Assembly: GCA_001825315.1 (NCBI GenBank)
Contig: MHVR01000003.1
Coordinates: forward strand, 1-40,632
Direction of reading: 5' to 3'
DNA from: Candidatus Zambryskibacteria bacterium RIFCSPHIGHO2_02_FULL_43_14
GTDB taxonomy: Bacteria > Patescibacteriota > Minisyncoccia > Phycocordibacterales > Zambryskibacteraceae
DNA length: 40,632 nt
The position numbers and the translations under genes were made by a program. The stretch's first letter is position 1, and each line of letters opens with the position of its first letter. The notes beneath the pieces were generated by a model, which saw nothing but the letters and a program-made list of their open reading frames with translations, was not told the origin of the DNA and searched no databases. This document shows positions 21,233 through 29,101 of this stretch, piece by piece.

Positions 21233-22495
21233 GTGGCTAGTTCAAGTCGTTCAAAGTCCTTCGCCGAAACTTTCGGGAAGGAAACGAAGATGCTTCGAGC
21301 AAGGTTCCATAAGCTTGACGAATACCGAATGACGTACACCGGTATTGGGATGGCTATTGGGCTGGTAATCGGAGTTCTTGTCAGCCAGTATATCTGGAAG
21401 ACATCCGCCGAGCCAACTCAAGTTCAGAAAGTAGCCGAAGCGCCAGCCCCTGTGGCTATCGCTTCAATCCCAACAACCATTGCACCGGCCTGCGAAGACC
21501 GGAGGTACACTGTGGTGGAGGGCAACTCGCTCTGGCGAATCGCTGAGAAAGAGTGGGGGAATGGAAATCTGTATCCTTACCTCTTTGCAGCGAACAGAAA
21601 TATGGTCAAGCATCAGGATTTGATCTATCCAGGTCAGGTTCTGGTGATTCCGTGCCAGAGCGATGTGCCAGTTCCTGTGAATGTGCTGACATCAAAAGTC
21701 TCCGTGCTGGAACAAACATTGGCAGAAATTCTGCCCGTGTCGGTTCCTACGACAGATGTGGTTGTGAACGTCGGTACGTCAGAAGTGGCGATGCAGGAAT
21801 CACAGGCTATTCCAGTCGAAAACGTGGTGGAAACGCCACGTGCAGAGGACTCTCAGACAGATACGATGCAAGTCGAGCTGTCTGTGCCGAGTTCGACGAC
21901 CGTCACACGGACGCCAAATTCGGTTAAAGTGATGAAGCCAGGGCTCTACGAAGTTACCGTCAGCAGTGATGCTATAAACGGTGCCTTTCCTGGGCTCTTT
22001 CCAACACTAATTAACATCAGTGTAGATGAGGATGGAAGATTTGAGTCTAAGAGGACCGTCACATCGGTTGAAAAAACTGATGGCGGCGATTGGAGGCTCG
22101 GAGTTCACCTCAACGACTCATTACCAGTCAATGATTTCTCATCCGTGGTCTTTGATCTCGGAGGAGGAAATGATCCGGTCATGGTCGGTTCTTTACTTCT
22201 CAGTCAGGGGAATTTGATTGAGAAGCCGAAGAAGATTAAAAGTCTCGATAAAAAGAGATACTTTAATCTTCTGCAGAATTTCCCGCAGAGGCCAGGACTG
22301 GCGTCTAGGGTTTTCCAACCGGTTCTTACCATCGGAGTACCTACGACGCTCGGGGTCCTCAGGGTTTTGGCGGGAGATCCGATGGGCGGGGTAGTAATGG
22401 TAGCCCCGCTAGTCAACGCCTTTGTTCAACACAAACTGGACAAGGCACAACAGGAAGTTGTTGCGGCGGGGCTTACCCTTGCCAGCAATAAATAA
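21233..22495 (+). CDS. LysM-domain membrane protein
   Basis: A basic N-terminus leads to one membrane helix (GIGMAIGLVIGVLVSQYIW, about residues 37-55), a Pro/Ala-rich linker and a LysM domain at about 91-139 (YTVVEGNSLWRIAEKEWGNG ... LIYPGQVLVIP). LysM binds GlcNAc-containing glycans such as peptidoglycan. A Val/Thr/Ser-rich linker and a beta-rich domain follow (MKPGLYEVTVSSDAINGAFP), with a hydrophobic C-terminal part (VLTIGVPTTLGVLRVLAG). The start is uncertain: GTG 21233 lies just after repeat copy 2, while ATG 21290 has GGGAAGGA 8 nt upstream and still includes the helix. Codon usage is G/C-rich like its module partners. Confidence 0.8.
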   Translation: MASSSRSKSFAETFGKETKMLRARFHKLDEYRMTYTGIGMAIGLVIGVLVSQYIWKTSAEPTQVQKVAEAPAPVAIASIPTTIAPACEDRRYTVVEGNSLWRIAEKEWGNGNLYPYLFAANRNMVKHQDLIYPGQVLVIPCQSDVPVPVNVLTSKVSVLEQTLAEILPVSVPTTDVVVNVGTSEVAMQESQAIPVENVVETPRAEDSQTDTMQVELSVPSSTTVTRTPNSVKVMKPGLYEVTVSSDAINGAFPGLFPTLINISVDEDGRFESKRTVTSVEKTDGGDWRLGVHLNDSLPVNDFSSVVFDLGGGNDPVMVGSLLLSQGNLIEKPKKIKSLDKKRYFNLLQNFPQRPGLASRVFQPVLTIGVPTTLGVLRVLAGDPMGGVVMVAPLVNAFVQHKLDKAQQEVVAAGLTLASNK

Positions 22496-22507
22496 GGAGG
22501 CGACGTG

Positions 22508-23485
22508 ATGAAGAAATTTTCGTCGTGGATCGTGTTCGTGTCATTCGTCTCGTCGGTGTCGGTTTTTGCCCAGCAGCAGCCGGTGCCACTTCAACCCACA
22601 CAGCTACTCGTTTGTCCGGTAGGTACGGTGCCTGGCTGTGTTCCAGCGCCCGCACCGACGGCATCACCAGCAACGAGGACAGTAGTAAGGCCGGCAGTAG
22701 CTGTACCCCAAGCAGGAGCGCCGATTAGCATTTCGGTCAACGTCACTGCTCCGCCAGCTCCGGCTCAATCGTCAATGTCACCAGAAATGATGGCGATGAT
22801 GATGAAGATGCTTCAGGCGCCACCGACGGGGACAACGTCAGACATTGCAATAGTCGAATTCCTGCGACAGAATGCCGACAAGGACGCAGACTTCCGAAGG
22901 CAAATGCTGGAAGTGGCTAGAGGACAAGCGGCATCGGCGCGAGTCGCCAACAAATGGTTGGCGCTTTCCGGAATTGCGAACTCGGTCAGTGCTGTTACCG
23001 GTGTGATGACCGTTCAACGTCTCGGAAAGCTAAACAAGTCGGCTTACAAGCAAGCCGAATCTGCAAAGATTATGGAAGCGGTCACGCTTTCCAAACCTTT
23101 GCAGGTCATCCAAAGCGTCACGCAAGATGTTGACGTCAAGGGTGTCAGTTCGTCCGAGGCCAATGCGCAGGGTGGCCAAGGTGGAGGTGGAGGTAGCGTT
23201 GGGGCAGGCGGGATAACTGCTTCCGCAACGGGCGGAAGTGCCACTAACACCAATAACAACGAAGGTGGTGACAACACGGCCAATGGAGGCCAAGCTACCG
23301 GCAATGGCGGTCAAGCCACTGGCAACGGTGGGCAAGCCAACGGTGGAAACGGTGGCAACGGTGGTCAAGTGACTGTACCAACGCCTCCTGCACCGCCAGT
23401 CCTCCATAATGATCACAAGGGGGACAAAGGTGGAAATGATCACGATGGTCACGATGATCATAGCGATCACGGTGGTAAAAAGTAA
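22508..23485 (+). CDS. Secreted Pro/Gly-rich protein with His/Asp-rich tail
   Basis: The signal peptide is KKFSSWIVFVSFVSSVSVFA, cleaved before QQQP. A Pro-rich segment follows, then a helical region (about 95-190, FLRQNADKDADFRRQMLEVA) with a hydrophobic stretch. Next are a Gly/Asn/Ala-rich low-complexity region with ATGNGGQ repeats and a C-terminal tail alternating His, Asp, Gly and Lys (HNDHKGDKGGNDHDGHDDHS). The tail could bind divalent metals. AAGGAGG (22494-22500) is a perfect Shine-Dalgarno site 7 nt before ATG 22508. No family is recognised. It ends the G/C-rich module and is followed by a terminator. Confidence 0.78.
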   Translation: MKKFSSWIVFVSFVSSVSVFAQQQPVPLQPTQLLVCPVGTVPGCVPAPAPTASPATRTVVRPAVAVPQAGAPISISVNVTAPPAPAQSSMSPEMMAMMMKMLQAPPTGTTSDIAIVEFLRQNADKDADFRRQMLEVARGQAASARVANKWLALSGIANSVSAVTGVMTVQRLGKLNKSAYKQAESAKIMEAVTLSKPLQVIQSVTQDVDVKGVSSSEANAQGGQGGGGGSVGAGGITASATGGSATNTNNNEGGDNTANGGQATGNGGQATGNGGQANGGNGGNGGQVTVPTPPAPPVLHNDHKGDKGGNDHDGHDDHSDHGGKK

Positions 23486-23496
23486 GAGTTCTTTCG

Positions 23497-23536
23497 AGGG
23501 ACGTTCACGCGTATGTCGTGGCGTCCCTTTCTTTTT
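23497..23536 (+). terminator. Intrinsic terminator of the G/C-rich module
   Basis: AGGGACG (23497-23503) pairs with CGTCCCT (23522-23528); an inner CACG/CGTG pairing extends the stem. TTTCTTTTT follows. Confidence 0.85.
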
Positions 23537-23567
23537 AACAAGAATCGTATGATATATTGTACGAGCA

Positions 23568-24920
23568 ATGAATCCTACTGCGCAAAAGCTTCGCGGGACA
23601 AGAAATTGGCAAGGCGAGGGAGATGATTTTGAAATAGAGGGGGGACACAAACTCTCTGGTCAAATCACCACTAATGCTTCTAAAAATGGCGCCACGCATC
23701 TCTTTGCCGCCGCGTTGGTCAATCGGGGTAAAACTACTTTTCATAATATCCCGCGTATCGAGGAAGTGAGCCGATTTATAGAAGTTTTCAAAAGTCTTGG
23801 CATTAAAGTAGTTTGGATTGGTAAACACACTCTCACTATCGAGCCGCCGCGAACTTTCTCTGTCTTAAATATAAATAGTCGTGCTACTGGCAAAATTCGT
23901 TCCGCCCTCATGCTCATTGGTCCGCTCTCGGCCCGTATGCGTTCTTTCAGATTGCCCCATATCGGTGGTTGTAAAATGGGGGAGAGAACTATAGCCGCGC
24001 ATCGCTACGCACTCGAAGATTTGGGTCTAAAAATAGAGACAAAAGAAAACTATTATCAAATCTCTCATAATAAATGGATAAAAAAAGAGGTGGTTATGTA
24101 TGAAGCGTCAGATACAGGTACTACCAATGCTATTCTACGGGCGGCTATTTTACCGCAGCGAACCGTCATTGACTTCGCCCAACAGAATTACATGGTACTT
24201 GAAGTTTGTTACTTTTTGGAGAAACTTGGTATAGAAATTGAGGGTATCGGCACCAAGACACTAGTTATAAAAGGTAATCCAAATATAAATACGGAGATAG
24301 CGTACGCTAATAGTGAAGATCCGGTGGAAACCATGCTCTTTATCACAGCGGCCATCATGACGCATTCCAAGCTCCTTATTCGCAGGGTGCCTATTGATTT
24401 TCTGAAAGTGGAACTTTTAAAGCTTGAAAAGATGGGATTGCACTATAATATGTCTAGAAATTATCTATCCGATAATGGCCGCACTAAACTAGTAGATATT
24501 ACTATTAAACCATCTAAACTTAAGGCCCTTTATGACAAGATTCATGCTCAACCATATCCGGGTATCAATACCGACAATCTGCCGTTCTTCGTACCGATCG
24601 TCACTCAAGCTGTGGGTACGACTCTTATTCATGATTGGATGTGGGAGGATAGAGCCATTTTCTTTACTGAACTCAACCGGCTTGGTGCAAGTGTTCGTCT
24701 GGCTGACCCGCATCGTGTCTTTGTCGATGGACCGTCTAAGCTCAAGGGTGCACAGATAGTTTGTCCTCCAGCTCTCCGACCGGCAGTGATGCTCATGACT
24801 ACCATGCTTGGTGCGGAAGGAAAGTCAGTTTTGCGCAATGTTTACGCTATCAATCGCGGTTACGAAGATATCGTTGGACGACTAAATAGAATCGGCGCCA
24901 AAATCAAGATACTTAAGTAA
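23568..24920 (+). CDS. murA: UDP-N-acetylglucosamine 1-carboxyvinyltransferase (MurA-like)
   Basis: MurA transfers enolpyruvate from PEP to UDP-GlcNAc, the first committed step of peptidoglycan synthesis. The protein shows NASKNGATHLFAAAL with K39 (Lys22 in E. coli) and GGCKMGERT with the catalytic C135 (Cys115 in E. coli). YPGINTDNLPFFVP carries the Asp equivalent to the catalytic Asp305, and NVYAINRGYEDIVGRLNRIGA ends the barrel. The usual Pro in GGC.IG.RPVD is replaced (ERTIAAH), so it is a divergent member. The 450-residue length is slightly long because of an N-terminal extension. TATATT (23553-23558) ends 9 nt before the ATG. A surface-sugar variant of the enolpyruvyl transferase fold is a less likely alternative. 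Confidence 0.88.
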   Translation: MNPTAQKLRGTRNWQGEGDDFEIEGGHKLSGQITTNASKNGATHLFAAALVNRGKTTFHNIPRIEEVSRFIEVFKSLGIKVVWIGKHTLTIEPPRTFSVLNINSRATGKIRSALMLIGPLSARMRSFRLPHIGGCKMGERTIAAHRYALEDLGLKIETKENYYQISHNKWIKKEVVMYEASDTGTTNAILRAAILPQRTVIDFAQQNYMVLEVCYFLEKLGIEIEGIGTKTLVIKGNPNINTEIAYANSEDPVETMLFITAAIMTHSKLLIRRVPIDFLKVELLKLEKMGLHYNMSRNYLSDNGRTKLVDITIKPSKLKALYDKIHAQPYPGINTDNLPFFVPIVTQAVGTTLIHDWMWEDRAIFFTELNRLGASVRLADPHRVFVDGPSKLKGAQIVCPPALRPAVMLMTTMLGAEGKSVLRNVYAINRGYEDIVGRLNRIGAKIKILK

Positions 24921-24981
24921 AGGACGTACTTCACTGAGAGTTATCCACAATAAGGTCAAAAGTTTATATTTGAAAGAGTCC

Positions 24982-25010
24982 TTGACTGATAAAGGTCATA
25001 AGTATATTCT
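24982..25010 (+). promoter_or_regulatory. Promoter of the surface-polysaccharide operon
   Basis: TTGACT (24982-24987), 17-nt spacer, TATTCT (25005-25010). The leader holds GACAG/CTGTC arms (about 25021-25043). The operon start would be ATG 25048. Confidence 0.6.
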
Positions 25011-25047
25011 GTTCAGAACGGACAGTATAAATACACGTCTGTCTTTA

Positions 25048-26340
25048 ATGAAACAGTCAATTGGAAATAAAAAAATAGTAGTAATAGGTCTCGGATATGT
25101 GGGTTTGCCACTCGCTCTTTTGTCATCTAAAAAGGGATTTCACACCACAGGCGTTGATCTTAATAAACAGAAAATTAAACTTATCCAAGAAAAGACATCC
25201 CCTTTTAATGATGAAGAGATTCAGAAGGAATTAACGACGACTTCACTTCAAGTTTCAAATGACTTTGCCGCGGTCGCCTCGGCGGATATAATCATTCTTT
25301 GCGTGCCTACTCCTGTTGATAATCATAAGATGCCTGACTATGGACCTGTTCAGAGTGCTTGTGAAAGCATAGGTCCCTATCTGAAAAAAGGCCAGTGCGT
25401 TATATTAGAGTCAACAGTAAACCCCGGAGTATGTGAAGAGATTGTGATCCCAACTATCGAATTGGTCTCCAAGCTTAGAGTGGGCGAAGATATCTCCGTT
25501 GCTCATTGTCCGGAGAGGATAAATCCTGGTGATAAAAAATGGAACGTATCAAACATTCCAAGAGTGATAGGTGGTTTTGACGAGAAAAGTCTTGACCTAG
25601 CGGTAGAGTTCTACCATTCAATCATAGATGCAGAGATAAAACCCATGGCTTCTCTTAAAGAAGCAGAAGCGGTAAAGATAGTTGAAAATTCTTTCAGAAA
25701 TATAAATATCGCCTTTGTAAATGAACTTGCCAAGTCATTTGCTCGCCTAAATATAGACGTCGTGAATGTGATTAATGGAGCGGCTACTAAGCCCTTTGCC
25801 TTCATGCCGCATTATCCGGGTTGCGGTATAGGCGGCCACTGTATACCTGTTGACCCTTATTATCTTATTGAATACGCGTTCAAGAATAACGGTTTCAAAC
25901 ATGATTTTCTGGCTTTAGCATGCAAAACCAATGAGAGTATGCATCGCTACACTGCCGATCTGGTGCGAGACGAACTTGCCAAAAAAGGGGTTTCAATCGA
26001 GAATGCTCGGGTGGCTGTGCTGGGTCTAGCGTACAAAAAGGATATTGATGATTGTCGCGAAAGTCCGTCATTTGGGATTATCAAATATCTTCAAGAAATG
26101 GGAGCAGAAGTGGTCTCATATGATCCTCACGTTCTATCGAAGTCGAGCGTAAGAACTTTAGAAGAAGCGCTGACAGGAACGGATGCGGTGGTGGTGGCTA
26201 CAGACCACGCAGAATTCAGTGGTCTTTCAGTTAATGACCTTGAGTCATTTGAGATAAAATCGGTAATCGACGGCAGAAATTGTTTGAAGAAGGAGGATTT
26301 TCTTGCCTCAAGTATTAGTTATAAGGGAGTAGGAAGATAA
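25048..26340 (+). CDS. Nucleotide-sugar dehydrogenase (UDP-GlcNAc/ManNAc dehydrogenase type)
   Basis: This NAD-dependent four-electron dehydrogenase converts a UDP-hexose or UDP-HexNAc to the uronic acid. The Rossmann motif is VVIGLGYVGLP (G14-L-G-Y-V-G19). LESTVNPGVCEEIVIP and HCPERINPGD follow, and the catalytic Cys is C265 in PGCGIGGHCIPVDPYYL. The C-terminal domain has VLGLAYKKDIDDCRESPS. The HCPERINPG and YPGCGIGGHC forms are those of the WecC/WbpA/TviB branch, so UDP-N-acetyl sugars are the likelier substrates, though the decarboxylase-like gene after it would fit UDP-glucuronate. ATG 25048 gives the compact N-terminus; a TTG at 24970 would add 26 unrelated residues and overlap the promoter. 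The next gene starts 11 bp after the stop. Confidence 0.9.
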   Translation: MKQSIGNKKIVVIGLGYVGLPLALLSSKKGFHTTGVDLNKQKIKLIQEKTSPFNDEEIQKELTTTSLQVSNDFAAVASADIIILCVPTPVDNHKMPDYGPVQSACESIGPYLKKGQCVILESTVNPGVCEEIVIPTIELVSKLRVGEDISVAHCPERINPGDKKWNVSNIPRVIGGFDEKSLDLAVEFYHSIIDAEIKPMASLKEAEAVKIVENSFRNINIAFVNELAKSFARLNIDVVNVINGAATKPFAFMPHYPGCGIGGHCIPVDPYYLIEYAFKNNGFKHDFLALACKTNESMHRYTADLVRDELAKKGVSIENARVAVLGLAYKKDIDDCRESPSFGIIKYLQEMGAEVVSYDPHVLSKSSVRTLEEALTGTDAVVVATDHAEFSGLSVNDLESFEIKSVIDGRNCLKKEDFLASSISYKGVGR

Positions 26341-26351
26341 ATTCAATAATC

Positions 26352-27356
26352 ATGAATATCTTAATTGCAGGAGCGGCGGGATTTATTGGCTCAAACTTGA
26401 GTGATAAATTACTGAAAGATGGTCACAAAGTATGGGCAGTTGATAATTTCACGACCGGTAAATCTGAAAATCTCGAATCTTTTAAAGATAATAAGAATTT
26501 TATTTTTGCTGAATGTGGTGTAGAGACTGAAGATTTTCTAAAATTTTGTTCTGACCAACGAGTAAAATTTGACCAAATCTTTGATCTAGCTTGTCCGACA
26601 GGCGTGCCAAATATCGAAATTTTAGGAGATGAGATGCTGGAGGCTTGCTCTAATGGCACTAAGAATATATTGCGAGTTGCTCATGAGCATAATGCCAGAT
26701 TTCTCTTTACCAGTTCATCAGAAATTTATGGAGAACCGGAAGTACCTGTCCAATCCGAGAATTATACAGGCAATGTCGACCCTATCGGGTGGAGAGCTAA
26801 TTATGAGGAGGGAAAACGTTTCTCTGAAACATTAATTATGCACGCCGTACGCAAGCATAAACTAAATGCTAGAATTGTCAGATTATTTAATGTGTATGGG
26901 CCGAATATGGCATTAGGAGATTTTCGAGTTATACCGACATTTATTACACAAGCTTTGGTCAATAAACCTCTTACTGTGCATGGAGCGGGAACACAAATAC
27001 GCACTATGTGTTTTGTCGATGACTTGATTAACGGGCTTATCTTGGTTATGGAAAAAGGTATTGCCGGGGAAGCATATAATCTTGGTAGTGATAAAGCTAT
27101 AAGCATGCTCGATTTAGCTAAAGAAATAATACTGGCGACTGAATCAGAGAGTGATATCACTTTTATTCCGCGAGCTGAACATGATCACAATAGTCGTATG
27201 CCTGTCCTAGATAAAGTAAGAGCCTTGGGTTGGGATTATAAAGTGGACTTGCGAACGGGATTGGGAATTACTATCGATAATTTCCGCAAGCGTATAACTG
27301 CTTATGACGTTAAATACTCCATAGATGAAAGCTTGCAACTGCAACCACAGGGTTAG
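26352..27356 (+). CDS. Extended SDR, UDP-glucuronate decarboxylase/epimerase-like
   Basis: An NAD(P)-binding short-chain dehydrogenase acting on nucleotide sugars. The cofactor motif is GAAGFIGSN at the N-terminus, with the catalytic YxxxK as Y151-E-E-G-K155 and the associated Ser/Thr in LFTSSSEIYGE. LFNVYGPNMALGDFRVIPTF and FVDDLINGL resemble the UDP-xylose synthase (UXS) branch. It acts on the product of the dehydrogenase encoded 11 bp upstream if the usual pairing holds, giving a UDP-pentose or an epimerised uronate. Its TAG stop abuts the ATG of the glycosyltransferase with no gap. Confidence 0.87.
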   Translation: MNILIAGAAGFIGSNLSDKLLKDGHKVWAVDNFTTGKSENLESFKDNKNFIFAECGVETEDFLKFCSDQRVKFDQIFDLACPTGVPNIEILGDEMLEACSNGTKNILRVAHEHNARFLFTSSSEIYGEPEVPVQSENYTGNVDPIGWRANYEEGKRFSETLIMHAVRKHKLNARIVRLFNVYGPNMALGDFRVIPTFITQALVNKPLTVHGAGTQIRTMCFVDDLINGLILVMEKGIAGEAYNLGSDKAISMLDLAKEIILATESESDITFIPRAEHDHNSRMPVLDKVRALGWDYKVDLRTGLGITIDNFRKRITAYDVKYSIDESLQLQPQG

Positions 27357-29033
27357 ATGTCTAAATTTTCCAGTATTTTAGAGAAGAATCTCCACTTTCT
27401 CATCGTAGCTTTTATTCTTGTTGTTCCCTTATTTTTTCTTAAGTACAAGACAGTTAATTTATCCAACCAAATCGTTATCTTGCCGTCGCTCGCTTCCTCA
27501 TGCGAAGTAATTTTCTCGAGGAATTTGCGTTACGGTAATACAGGGAATGATGTTGCAAAACTTCAGAAAATTCTAAATTTATCGGATGAATCTGGTCACT
27601 TCGACTTATTGACATATCATGCTGTCATAAAATTTCAGGAGAAATATGCCACCGATATTCTTCTACCGCTAGGTCTAACAGTAGGCACTGGTTTCGTCGG
27701 TCCCTATACTCGAGCCAAGATAGAAAAGGAGATGTGCCTCATATCCTTAGCCGGAGTTGTGGAAGATATCCCCACTAATTCTAATAAGTTATTCAACTTT
27801 TGGTATGTTCTAGTTGTTTTAATTCTAGTTTGGGGTGTTAATTTTATTTTCTGGGGATCAATAGGAGTCGCGCGCTTGCTTACAGAAAAAATAAACGCCT
27901 TAATATTTGGTAAAAATAGAAATGGTCTGAAAGAGCATCAAATCGAAGAAGAAGAGGTGGCAGTAATAGTGCCTGCTCATAATGAGGAACTGGTTATCGC
28001 TGATACTCTAAAGTCTCTCTTAAACATCACCAAGCCAACCAACATATTTGTCGTGTCGGACGGTTCGAGTGACAGTACTGCCCAGATTGCGCATCAGTAC
28101 GGAGTGTCTGTCTTAGAGTTAAATCCAAACAGAGGTAAGGCTGGCGCCATAGAGACAAGTATCCTTCGTTTTAAAATCTCTCAAAAATATAAAGCGGTTG
28201 TATTGATAGATGCTGATACTCGTCTTAAGAATGATTATCTAAAGAAAGCACTACCTTTTTTCGATGATCCAGAGGTGGTAGCTATTGCAGGGTTTGCCAG
28301 CACTATATGGCAAAGAGAGAAATTGTCTTGGAGACAAATGCTTTTTGTGTTGCACAGAGATCGCATCTACTTCTTGTTCCAGATGCTTATAAAATTCGGC
28401 CAGACTTGGAAATATGCAAATGTTACCCATATAGTTCCCGGATTTGCAAGTATCTATAGGACATCGATTTTAAATCAGATTGACATAAATCCTTCGGGAC
28501 TTGTGATAGAAGACTTCAATATGACCTTCGAGGTTCATCGTAAGAAACTTGGAAAAATCGCTCATCATCCGTCTGTGGTGGCATACACTCAAGATCCGGA
28601 TAATCTCAAGGATTATTATCGACAGATTAAGCGCTGGCACTTGGGATTCTGGCAAACTATACGGTTGCATGGCTTCTGGCCGTCTAAGTTCTGGTTATCT
28701 ATGGCTATAACTCTGATGGAAGTGGTGTTAGGGAATCTAACGTTCTTACTTATGCCGTTACTTATCTTGACTTATTTCGTACTAGATTCCAGTTTCTTCC
28801 TAACAGTTTTCTTCATAACTTGGGCTGTTGATTATCTTCTTACAATTATAGTCGCCCTATTCCAGAAGAGATGGGAATATCTGATTGTTGGCCTTACCTT
28901 TCCCCTCCTTCGCTTTGTAGATGCCGTAGCACTTCTGCTTGCCATACCCAGAGCATTTCTGGTTAGGTCGGATGGTCGCTGGATAAGTCCGTCACGAAGA
29001 GCAGAGGGCTCTCTAGGACAAATATCCACTTAA
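27357..29033 (+). CDS. Processive GT2 glycosyltransferase fused to an N-terminal peptidoglycan-binding domain
   Basis: A membrane helix (HFLIVAFILVVPLFFL, about 13-28) is followed by a PG_binding_1-like domain (RYGNTGNDVAKLQKILNLSD, about 57-125), which would lie outside the cell. A second helix (FWYVLVVLILVWGVNFIFWG) leads to a cytoplasmic GT2 domain: VAVIVPAHNEE, D285-A-D287, E385-D386, and the Q423-I-K-R-W427 motif of processive synthases. Several C-terminal helices could form the export channel. Catalytic motifs are intact. The fusion suggests the polymer is made where the enzyme is held to peptidoglycan. The polymer identity is unknown; hyaluronan-, cellulose- or PNAG-type synthases are the closest mechanistic models. 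Confidence 0.9.
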   Translation: MSKFSSILEKNLHFLIVAFILVVPLFFLKYKTVNLSNQIVILPSLASSCEVIFSRNLRYGNTGNDVAKLQKILNLSDESGHFDLLTYHAVIKFQEKYATDILLPLGLTVGTGFVGPYTRAKIEKEMCLISLAGVVEDIPTNSNKLFNFWYVLVVLILVWGVNFIFWGSIGVARLLTEKINALIFGKNRNGLKEHQIEEEEVAVIVPAHNEELVIADTLKSLLNITKPTNIFVVSDGSSDSTAQIAHQYGVSVLELNPNRGKAGAIETSILRFKISQKYKAVVLIDADTRLKNDYLKKALPFFDDPEVVAIAGFASTIWQREKLSWRQMLFVLHRDRIYFLFQMLIKFGQTWKYANVTHIVPGFASIYRTSILNQIDINPSGLVIEDFNMTFEVHRKKLGKIAHHPSVVAYTQDPDNLKDYYRQIKRWHLGFWQTIRLHGFWPSKFWLSMAITLMEVVLGNLTFLLMPLLILTYFVLDSSFFLTVFFITWAVDYLLTIIVALFQKRWEYLIVGLTFPLLRFVDAVALLLAIPRAFLVRSDGRWISPSRRAEGSLGQIST

Positions 29034-29101
29034 ATTACACAATCTTGAAAGACTTTCAATCAATATACGTTATCATTTATAATATAGCTAAAAGACAAAA
29101 A

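Noticed and set aside
23030-23650. 206-codon minus-strand frame opposite the Gly/His-rich protein
   Set aside because: It spans the module terminator and the next gene's start, and its composition mirrors the repetitive plus strand.
24941-24949. Perfect DnaA-box-like TTATCCACA between murA and the sugar operon
   Set aside because: It is a single copy; I see no cluster of boxes or dnaA/dnaN nearby, so an origin is not supported despite parB at the other end of the window.
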